The translations under genes were made by a program, and so were the position numbers. 37,536 nucleotides of DNA. Origin: Acididesulfobacillus acetoxydans (GTDB lineage: Bacteria > Bacillota > Desulfitobacteriia > Desulfitobacteriales > Desulfitobacteriaceae). Position 1 is the first letter of the stretch, and each line of letters begins with the position of its first letter. Shown one piece after another: positions 31,485-37,536 of this stretch. The DNA is taken from NCBI RefSeq assembly GCF_900016645.1, contig NZ_CDGJ01000114.1; one strand, given 5' to 3'. The notes under the pieces were generated by a model. It was not told the origin of the DNA and ran no database searches. It was given only the letters and a program-made list of their open reading frames with translations.

Positions 31485-32564
31485 ATGAAGATGGTTTTTC
31501 GCTGGTATGGCAAGGGCAATGATACGGTCACTCTGGAGCAAATAAAACAGATCCCCGGAGTCTCGGGAATTGTTTGGGCTCTGCATGATATCCCAGCCGG
31601 TGACGAGTGGCCGATGGAGAGGATTCTTGAGGTAAAGAAGACAGCGGACTCATACGGATTCAACATTGACGTCGTGGAAAGCGTTAATGTACATGAGGAC
31701 ATAAAGCTGGGACTGTCTACGCGCGACGTCTATATAGAAAGTTATAAGAAGACAATCGCCAAACTGGCGAAGGTCGGTGTGAAAGTCATTTGCTACAATT
31801 TCATGCCGGTCTTTGATTGGATGAGAACAGATCTTGCCAAAAGGTTAGAAGATGGTTCGACGGCTCTCTTTTATGAAAAAGCCAAGATTAACGACATGGA
31901 CCCCACGGAACTGGTGAAAAAGATAGCCTCAAATCCGGATTTGACGATGCCCGGATGGGAACCTGAACGGTTAAAAGATTTGACCAAACTTTTTCAGGCC
32001 TACAAAAACGTGACTGAGGAGGATCTTTGGAGTAACTTGAAGTATTTTTTGGAACAGATTATTCCAGTCGCTGAGCTGAACGACATTAAAATGGCCATTC
32101 ACCCGGATGATCCGCCCTGGTCTGTGTTCGGCTTGCCCCGGATCATGACCCATAAAGAAAATCTACGCAGGTTTCTTAAGCTCGTTGACAACCCATACAA
32201 CGACCTGACTCTTTGTAGTGGCGCTTTGGGAGCTGATCCGAACAATGATATTCCGGCTATGGTGCGAGAATTTGTCGACAGAATTGCTTTTGCCCACATT
32301 AGAAACGTGGGCATCTCAGAGAATGGGGATTTTGTCGAGACATCACATAGAACTTGTGATGGGTCACTGGATATCGTTGACATTGTCAAAGCCTATCATG
32401 AAGGCGGATTTACCGGCTATGTTCGGCCGGACCACGGGAGGCACATCTGGAACGAAAAATGCCGGCCCGGTTACGGACTTTATGACAGAGCACTGGGGAT
32501 CACGTATCTGTGGGGAATCTGGGATACCCTGGAGAAAAACAGAAGAAACCCTTATTCTGCATGA
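31485..32564 (+). CDS. uxuA: D-mannonate dehydratase
   Basis: A 359-residue cytoplasmic enzyme that dehydrates D-mannonate to 2-keto-3-deoxygluconate. UxuA motifs run throughout: MKMVFRWYG at the start, GIVWALHDIPAGDEWP, VICYNFMPVFDW, MAIHPDDPPW (metal His), LCSGALGADPNNDIP (metal Cys), FAHIRNV (His) and DGSLDIVDIVKAYHEGGFTGYVRPDHGRHIW (Asp/His). Length matches the family. The start is ATG 31485 after GGAGGAATAAGG. With UxaC-like, UxuB, KdgK and KdgA it completes the glucuronate route. Confidence 0.96.
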   Translation: MKMVFRWYGKGNDTVTLEQIKQIPGVSGIVWALHDIPAGDEWPMERILEVKKTADSYGFNIDVVESVNVHEDIKLGLSTRDVYIESYKKTIAKLAKVGVKVICYNFMPVFDWMRTDLAKRLEDGSTALFYEKAKINDMDPTELVKKIASNPDLTMPGWEPERLKDLTKLFQAYKNVTEEDLWSNLKYFLEQIIPVAELNDIKMAIHPDDPPWSVFGLPRIMTHKENLRRFLKLVDNPYNDLTLCSGALGADPNNDIPAMVREFVDRIAFAHIRNVGISENGDFVETSHRTCDGSLDIVDIVKAYHEGGFTGYVRPDHGRHIWNEKCRPGYGLYDRALGITYLWGIWDTLEKNRRNPYSA

Positions 32565-32682
32565 CTCTGTTTTAGCTCAAGTTTCGGTTGAGGTATTTTG
32601 AAAAAGTGAAGGAAGCCCTACCGGAAGATAATCGGTGGATGTGACACGCAACACTATTCGTGAAAGAGAAAGGGCGATTTTC

Positions 32683-33333
32683 ATGGCAATCAAAGAAGAG
32701 ATTTTCTCACGGATCAAAGAAGGCGGACTTGTTGCCGTAGTGCGGGCAGAGAATACGGAACAGGCTTTTAAGATCGCCGAGGCCTGCATAGCCGGCGGGG
32801 TCGTGGGGCTTGAAATCACCTTTACCGTGCCCGGAGCGGCGGAACTAATCAAGGATTTGGTAAAGAAGTATCAATCATCCGGATCCCTGATTATTGGGGC
32901 GGGGACCGTGCTGGATCCCGAGACGGCCCGAGCAGCCATCCTAGCCGGTGCGCAGTACATTGTCAGCCCGTGCCTGAATGTGGAAACGGTCAAGCTCTGC
33001 AACCGCTACCAGGTCCCCTGTATGCCCGGAGCCATGACGGTCAAGGAAGCAGTCGAGTGTATGGAGGCCGGAGCGGATATCGTGAAGATTTTCCCGGGAG
33101 AACTGTTTGGCCCGGCAATTATCAAGGCCATCAAAGGACCTCTGCCGCAGGTTAACATGATGCCGACAGGAGGGGTAAGCCTGGACAATGTGAGTGACTG
33201 GATCAAGGCCGGAGCGGTGGCGGTGGGGGTCGGCGGAAGTTTGACGGCGGGTGCCAAGACGGGGGATTATGAATCCATAACGAGCATTGCCAGACAGTTT
33301 ATGGAGAAGATCAGGGTCGCTCGAGCCAAGTAA
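32683..33333 (+). CDS. kdgA: 2-keto-3-deoxy-6-phosphogluconate (KDPG) aldolase
   Basis: A 216-residue class I aldolase that splits KDPG into pyruvate and glyceraldehyde-3-phosphate. Key residues are Glu44 in GLEITFTVPGA, the substrate-phosphate loop PGAMTVKEA and the Schiff-base Lys135 in DIVKIFPGE, then MMPTGGVSLDN. The start is ATG 32683 (AGAAAGGG upstream); the GTG at 32635 would add a charged 16-residue extension without family support. It is the last enzymatic step of the pathway encoded here. 118 bases separate it from uxuA. Confidence 0.95.
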   Translation: MAIKEEIFSRIKEGGLVAVVRAENTEQAFKIAEACIAGGVVGLEITFTVPGAAELIKDLVKKYQSSGSLIIGAGTVLDPETARAAILAGAQYIVSPCLNVETVKLCNRYQVPCMPGAMTVKEAVECMEAGADIVKIFPGELFGPAIIKAIKGPLPQVNMMPTGGVSLDNVSDWIKAGAVAVGVGGSLTAGAKTGDYESITSIARQFMEKIRVARAK

Positions 33334-33411
33334 CCCGCTCAGGTCGAGCAGGGCGTCAGAGCTTCGACGCGGGAGCGGCGTTAGGCCTTTGCCGGCGCTG
33401 GTTTTCAGTGA

Positions 33412-33433
33412 CGATGGTCAGTGGCGACCATCG
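33412..33433 (+). repeat. Small inverted repeat in the kdgA-kdgK gap
   Basis: CGATGGTC (33412-33419) pairs with GACCATCG (33426-33433) across a six-base loop, within a 235-base non-coding gap. There is no T-run, so it is not an obvious terminator. It may limit read-through or mark an mRNA processing point. The rest of the gap shows only GC-rich sequence and the kdgK ribosome site. Confidence 0.45.
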
Positions 33434-33568
33434 CCGGAAGCGCAGGCTGTCAAAGAATAGCTTAAAGGCCGAGGATGACCATAGCCGAAGCCGGAAAGAG
33501 GATAGGACATCGCGGGAATCCGCTTTTTAAGAAAAAGGGGAAAAGCCAATGAGAAGGAGTGGAATGAC

Positions 33569-34669
33569 ATGTCCATCATCGATATCAAAGCGAAAGAAAG
33601 CTGTCGCTATGATTGTATCTCTCTGGGTGAAGTGATGCTGCGCTTCGATCCGGGAAACGGCAGAATCAAGAATGCCAGGGAGTTCAAGGTCTGGGAAGGC
33701 GGCGGAGAATACAACGTGTCCCGGGGCTTAAGAAAATGTTTTGGCCTGAACGTCGGTGTGGCTACCGCGCTGGCGGATAACGAAATCGGCCGGCTGGTCG
33801 AGGATTTTATCCTGCAAGGGGGTGTCGACCCCTCTCTGATTCACTGGGTTCCTTACGATGGCATCGGGCGGACAGTTCGTAACGGTCTCAACTTCACGGA
33901 AAGAGGGTTCGGCGTGCGGGGAGCTTTGGGCGTATCCGACCGGGGCAATTCCGCCGCTTCCCAACTCAAAAAAGGAGATATCGATTGGGAATATATCTTT
34001 GGCCAACTCGGTTCCCGCTGGTTTCACACCGGAGGGATCTTTGCCGCCTTGTCGGATTCCACGCCGGATGTGGTTTTGGAAGCCGTGAAAATCGCTAAGA
34101 AATACGGGACGATTGTATCCTACGACCTCAACTACCGGCCATCCCTCTGGAAGAGTATCGGCGGTCAGGCCAGAGCGCAGGAAGTCAACAAGGAACTGGC
34201 ACGGTATGTCGATGTCATGATCGGGAATGAGGAAGACTTCACAGCCTCCTTGGGTTTTGAAGTGGAAGGCAATGACGCCAACCTCAAGGAGCTTAACCTG
34301 GAAGGATATAAAAAGATGATCGACGCGGTGGTTCAAGCCTATCCCAATTTCAAAGTGGTCGCCACGACCCTGCGAACGGTCAGGACAGCCACGATCAATG
34401 ATTGGAGCGCCATTTGCTGGGCTGACGGCCAACTACACAAGGCCAACGACTATGACCGCCTGGAGATCTTCGACCGGGTCGGCGGCGGGGACAGCTTTGC
34501 CTCAGGTCTCATTTACGGCCTCATCACGACCGGGGATCCGCACAAAGCGGTCAATTATGGGGCCGCGCATGGCGCTTTGGCCATGACCACACCCGGAGAC
34601 ACCTCCATGGCCAGTCTCAAGGAAGTGGAGAACCTGATGAAGGGCGGAAGCGCCAGAGTAGAAAGATAA
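33569..34669 (+). CDS. kdgK: 2-keto-3-deoxygluconate kinase (PfkB/ribokinase family)
   Basis: A 366-residue sugar kinase. The N-terminal SLGEVMLRFDPG and the EGGGEYNVSRGLRKCFGL block are the PfkB substrate site, DLNYRPSLWKS is typical of KDG kinases, and DRVGGGDSFASGLIYGL holds the catalytic base Asp308 and the anion hole. It phosphorylates 2-keto-3-deoxygluconate to KDPG for the aldolase encoded just upstream. The start is ATG 33569 behind AGAAGGAGTGG. The gene order uxuA-kdgA-kdgK-uxuB supports the assignment over a general fructokinase. Confidence 0.93.
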   Translation: MSIIDIKAKESCRYDCISLGEVMLRFDPGNGRIKNAREFKVWEGGGEYNVSRGLRKCFGLNVGVATALADNEIGRLVEDFILQGGVDPSLIHWVPYDGIGRTVRNGLNFTERGFGVRGALGVSDRGNSAASQLKKGDIDWEYIFGQLGSRWFHTGGIFAALSDSTPDVVLEAVKIAKKYGTIVSYDLNYRPSLWKSIGGQARAQEVNKELARYVDVMIGNEEDFTASLGFEVEGNDANLKELNLEGYKKMIDAVVQAYPNFKVVATTLRTVRTATINDWSAICWADGQLHKANDYDRLEIFDRVGGGDSFASGLIYGLITTGDPHKAVNYGAAHGALAMTTPGDTSMASLKEVENLMKGGSARVER

Positions 34670-34915
34670 ATGGTGTGTGGTAAACGATTTGCCGGCGCTA
34701 TTATGACTTTTGCGGTCTTGGGCATCGTGATCGGAACGTGAGTTTCCGATAGACACTCACGCTACGAGGCCAGGGCTGAGGAGTACACTTATGGCCGAGT
34801 GAGTTAGTACTCAGATGAGAGAAAAGGTAAAAAACATTTGAAGACCTGCTGCTATAGCGGCTGGCGACTTGTTCATGATTAGACGGCAGGATAAGGATGA
34901 AAGGACTAAATTAAC

Positions 34916-36532
34916 ATGCTGGATTTAAGCAGAGAAGGTATGAAGGATGCCCAGGCCTGGGTGGAAGCGGGCGTAGAACTTCCGGGGTTCGCGCGTGATG
35001 AGATGTTGAGAGCCACCAGAGAGAGCCCGATCTGGGTCCATTTCGGAGCGGGAAATATATTCCGGGGATTTATGGCCGCCTTGCAGCAAACGCTTCTGAA
35101 CGCACAACAAACAAAGAGCGGGATCGTGGCGGTCGAAGGCTTTGACTGGGAAATTGTCGATCGAATCTATCGGCCGTATGACAACCTCAGTCTTCTGGCC
35201 ATCATGAACAAGGACGGAACTCTGGAGAAGAAGGTGGTCGGAAGCATAAGCGAAGGGCTGGTTGGGGACCCGGGGCGAGCGAATGACTGGGCAAGGTTGG
35301 AGGAAATCTTTCGCAAGCCGTCTCTCCAAATGGCGAGTTTCACGATTACGGAAAAAGGCTATAGTCTTAAGCAGATTTCGGGAGAGTATCTGGCTGATGT
35401 CGCTCAGGATATGCTGCTGGGTCCGAAACAACCGCAGCACATGATCGGCAAAGTTGCGGCCCTGGCTTACGCCCGCTATCAAAACGGTGCTCTCCCCATA
35501 GCGTTTGTCAGCATGGACAACTGTTCTCACAATGGGGAAAAACTCCAGAGCGCAGTGAAGACTATGGTTGACAAATGGATTGAGAACGGTTTGGTGGAAA
35601 AGGGATTCCTGGCGTATCTTAACGATCCGTCCAAAGTGACGTTTCCCTGGACGATGATCGACAAGATCACCCCCAGACCCTCGGAAACGATCCGAACCGC
35701 TTTGCTCAGCGCAGGTTTTGCCGGTATGGAGATCCTGCGCACAGGCAAGAACACGTTCATTGCTCCTTTTGTCAACGCCGAAGGACCCCAGTATCTGATT
35801 ATCGAGGATGATTTTCCCAACGGCCGTCCCCCCCTGGAACTGGCCGGTGTCTTCTTCACGGACCGGCTGACCGTGGAGAAGACGGAAAAAATGAAAGTCT
35901 GCACCTGCCTGAACCCATTGCATACAGCCCTGGCCGTCTTTGGCTGTTTGTTGGGTTTTGATCTGATTGCCGCGGAAATGAGGGACAGGGATTTAAAGAA
36001 ACTCGTGGAAGGGATCGGGTATGCGGAAGGTCTGCCTGTGGTTGTCCACCCAGGCCTTCTGGATCCGGGAGATTTTCTGCGCGAGGTCATTGAAGAGCGG
36101 TTGCCCAACCCGTACATTCCGGATACGCCTCAGAGAATCGCCACGGACACCTCGCAAAAAGTTGGCATAAGGTTCGGTGAGACTATCAAAGCCTACATTA
36201 ACGGCGAGGTTCTGGAGCCGGCAAGCTTGACCTACATCCCCCTGGTGATTGCCGGGTGGTGCCGTTATTTGTTGGGAGTGGATGATAGGGGCCGGGATAT
36301 GACTTTAAGCCCTGATCCTTTGCTGGAGCCCTTGCGATCCTTCCTTTCCGGCGTGCACCTGGGTGAACCGGAATCTGTCGGGGAATGCTTGAGGCCAATC
36401 CTAACGAACGAGGGGATCTTCGGCCTCAATCTCTATGAGGCCGGTCTGGGCGAGAAGATCGAAGGGTATTTCAGGGAAATGGTGTCCGGGGAAAACGCGG
36501 TGCGGAGAACGTTAGAGAAATATTTGGCTTGA
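34916..36532 (+). CDS. uxuB: D-fructuronate reductase (mannitol dehydrogenase family)
   Basis: A 538-residue NAD-dependent polyol dehydrogenase that interconverts D-fructuronate and D-mannonate. The nucleotide-binding loop is VHFGAGNIFRGF (residues 41-52), followed by the family signatures FVSMDNCSHNGEKLQ, MIDKITPRPSE (catalytic Lys), EDDFPNGRPPLELAGVFFTDR and CTCLNPLHTALAVFGCLLG. The length (538) and the LE-GVFFTDR form fit the Firmicutes fructuronate reductases rather than mannitol dehydrogenase. The start is ATG 34916; the 246-base gap before it holds a 7-bp inverted repeat (CGTGAGT/ACTCACG near 34736-34761) and no gene. It provides the step between UxaC-like and UxuA. It is the last gene of the cluster. 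Confidence 0.93.
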   Translation: MLDLSREGMKDAQAWVEAGVELPGFARDEMLRATRESPIWVHFGAGNIFRGFMAALQQTLLNAQQTKSGIVAVEGFDWEIVDRIYRPYDNLSLLAIMNKDGTLEKKVVGSISEGLVGDPGRANDWARLEEIFRKPSLQMASFTITEKGYSLKQISGEYLADVAQDMLLGPKQPQHMIGKVAALAYARYQNGALPIAFVSMDNCSHNGEKLQSAVKTMVDKWIENGLVEKGFLAYLNDPSKVTFPWTMIDKITPRPSETIRTALLSAGFAGMEILRTGKNTFIAPFVNAEGPQYLIIEDDFPNGRPPLELAGVFFTDRLTVEKTEKMKVCTCLNPLHTALAVFGCLLGFDLIAAEMRDRDLKKLVEGIGYAEGLPVVVHPGLLDPGDFLREVIEERLPNPYIPDTPQRIATDTSQKVGIRFGETIKAYINGEVLEPASLTYIPLVIAGWCRYLLGVDDRGRDMTLSPDPLLEPLRSFLSGVHLGEPESVGECLRPILTNEGIFGLNLYEAGLGEKIEGYFREMVSGENAVRRTLEKYLA

Positions 36533-36692
36533 AAGCGCGGGGTTCAAAGGATTCTTCGCCGTTGAGCGCGTACATGGAAAGAGAGGTTACAAGTTTGAAA
36601 CAAAGAGGTAGTGGCTAGGGAGTAAAAAGCGTACAGCAAACAAACCATTCACATTTTGNGGNTGGCAAAAAATAACATTGGGAGTTTTAGGA

Positions 36693-37536
36693 TTAAACGA
36701 TTACGGGAGATTCGTCTGTTATTGTGTAACCTCTTTTCCTGAGAAGTTCCAGAGCCTGCGCCTTTGTAAGAACCTTAGATTCATTGACAGGGCGGTGCTC
36801 CAGAAAGCCTTCGGGGGTATATGGCTCCAGCTTATTCAAGATATTCCAGATAGCGGTCAAGAGCATCTTGCAGACAGCGATGATAGCCTTTTTGTGACCC
36901 CGGCGGGTCTTGATTCTGTGATACTTCTCTTTGAATTCAGGGTGTTTCTTAGACTTGAGAAGTGCATTTGCAACCTGAACAAGAAGAGGTTTCAAATAAC
37001 AGCCGGCACGAGATATACGGGTGGATTTTACTTTTCCTCCACTTTGATCATTGCGTGGACAGCATCCAGCCCAGGAAACAAGATTCTTAGATGACGGAAA
37101 CACGGACATGTCCGGACCAATCTCAGAGAGAATGGCAATGGCAGTCATCGGATTGGAATTGAGCCCGGGAATGGTACGAAGTAAATCTAGAATGGCTGAA
37201 AAAGGTTGTACAAGTAAAAGTATTTCCTGCTCGATTTCCCTTTTGTGGTTTTCAAGTTCATCAATGTGTGCGAGACATTGACGCAGCTTGACAGCCTGCT
37301 CGGGAGAAATCGCACCATCAACGGCATCCTGGATCTCTTCGATAGGGGTTTTGCAGCGTCCATTGACAAAGGGAGCGACATCAAAGGGTTCACCGGGATG
37401 GTCAAGTATGTAGGTAGTGATAGATCTGGCAGACTTTCCAAAGACATCACTGAAGACATCATCAAGCTTTAAGTTGGAAACAGTCAGGCAGTTCTGGGCA
37501 CGGTTCTTCTCGCCAGTCAGCATATTTGTGATCTTG
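36693..37536 (-). CDS. IS110-family transposase, C-terminal part (continues beyond the window)
   Basis: The minus-strand frame is open to the right edge (ITN precedes the methionine at 37523), so the RuvC-like DEDD N-terminal domain lies outside. Present are LTGEKNRAQNCLTVSNLKLDDVFSDVFGKSA, a coiled-coil-like middle (HIDELENHKREIEQEILLL) and the Transposase_20 domain: LLRTIPGLNSNPMTAIAILSEIG, LVSWAGCCPRNDQSGGK with the candidate catalytic Ser, RAGCYLKPLLVQVANALL, and RGHKKAIIAVCKMLLTAIWNIL. IS110 elements use a bridge RNA and leave no classical inverted repeats. The element's 3' boundary should lie between uxuB's end and ~36690. Bases 36659 and 36662 are undetermined (N), just outside the ORF, suggesting assembly trouble at a repeated element. 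Confidence 0.92.
   Translation of the reverse strand, partial: KITNMLTGEKNRAQNCLTVSNLKLDDVFSDVFGKSARSITTYILDHPGEPFDVAPFVNGRCKTPIEEIQDAVDGAISPEQAVKLRQCLAHIDELENHKREIEQEILLLVQPFSAILDLLRTIPGLNSNPMTAIAILSEIGPDMSVFPSSKNLVSWAGCCPRNDQSGGKVKSTRISRAGCYLKPLLVQVANALLKSKKHPEFKEKYHRIKTRRGHKKAIIAVCKMLLTAIWNILNKLEPYTPEGFLEHRPVNESKVLTKAQALELLRKRGYTITDESPVIV

Noticed and set aside
33334..33568. Terminator between kdgA and kdgK (GCGG-AAT-CCGC followed by T5 near 33515-33530)
   Set aside because: The stem is only about four base pairs, too weak to call.
34925..35923. 332-residue minus-strand ORF inside uxuB
   Set aside because: It is an antisense shadow of a clearly recognised uxuB and carries no motif or ribosome site.
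1..37536. tRNA, rRNA or CRISPR arrays
   Set aside because: No cloverleaf with a CCA-type end, ribosomal core sequence or regularly spaced repeat was seen on either strand.

Overview
The window (~37.5 kb, moderate GC, nearly all genes on the + strand) looks like an anaerobic member of the Bacillota (Clostridia/Peptococcaceae-like). The signs are lipobox-type ABC binding proteins, LacI and ROK regulators, strong purine-rich ribosome binding sites with frequent GTG/TTG starts, an L-cysteine desulfidase, a corrinoid methyltransferase pair, and scattered IS and group II intron debris. The species cannot be fixed from the sequence.

Layout. (1) 1-1219: the 3' end of a group II intron (maturase C-terminus, domains V and VI), followed directly by a decayed comM/yifB 3' half and a lone Phd/YefM antitoxin. 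(2) 1537-6484: cysteine desulfidase (cyuA), a PepV-like M20 dipeptidase overlapping it, and a family-5 peptide-type binding lipoprotein closed by a strong terminator; together they look like a peptide/cysteine scavenging module. (3) 6994-17440: promoter and palindromic operator, LacI regulator, Gfo/Idh/MocA dehydrogenase, TIM-barrel sugar isomerase/epimerase, a ribose-type (CUT2) ABC importer with two different permeases, then a UroD-family methyltransferase and its corrinoid protein. (4) 17441-21100: a gene graveyard holding a phosphomannose isomerase scrap, a multiply frameshifted IS4-like transposase, a 5'-truncated ROK regulator placed head-to-head with a lone MalG-type permease, a SIS-domain C-terminus and a broken rhuM. 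(5) 21475-36532: ROK regulator, UxaC-like isomerase, a second TIM-barrel/Gfo pair, an ABC importer of the polyamine/iron type, a catalytically odd M24 homologue, then uxuA, kdgA, kdgK and uxuB. This is a complete glucuronate-to-pyruvate + glyceraldehyde-3-phosphate route. (6) 36693-end: 3' part of an IS110-family transposase on the minus strand, entering from beyond the window.

How it fits together. Clusters 3 and 5 are two sugar(-acid) catabolic operons, each carrying an importer and a dehydrogenase + TIM-barrel pair. Such pairs are known to oxidise a sugar and then isomerise it or eliminate its aglycone. Cluster 3 additionally ends in a two-gene corrinoid methyl-transfer module, which is unexpected in a sugar operon. 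The most interesting reading (inference) is anaerobic O-demethylation of a methylated carbohydrate or cyclitol. 4-O-methylglucuronate is one attractive candidate because the neighbouring cluster degrades glucuronate; O-methyl-inositols are another. No glycoside hydrolase, corrinoid-reactivating protein or second methyltransferase is visible in the window.
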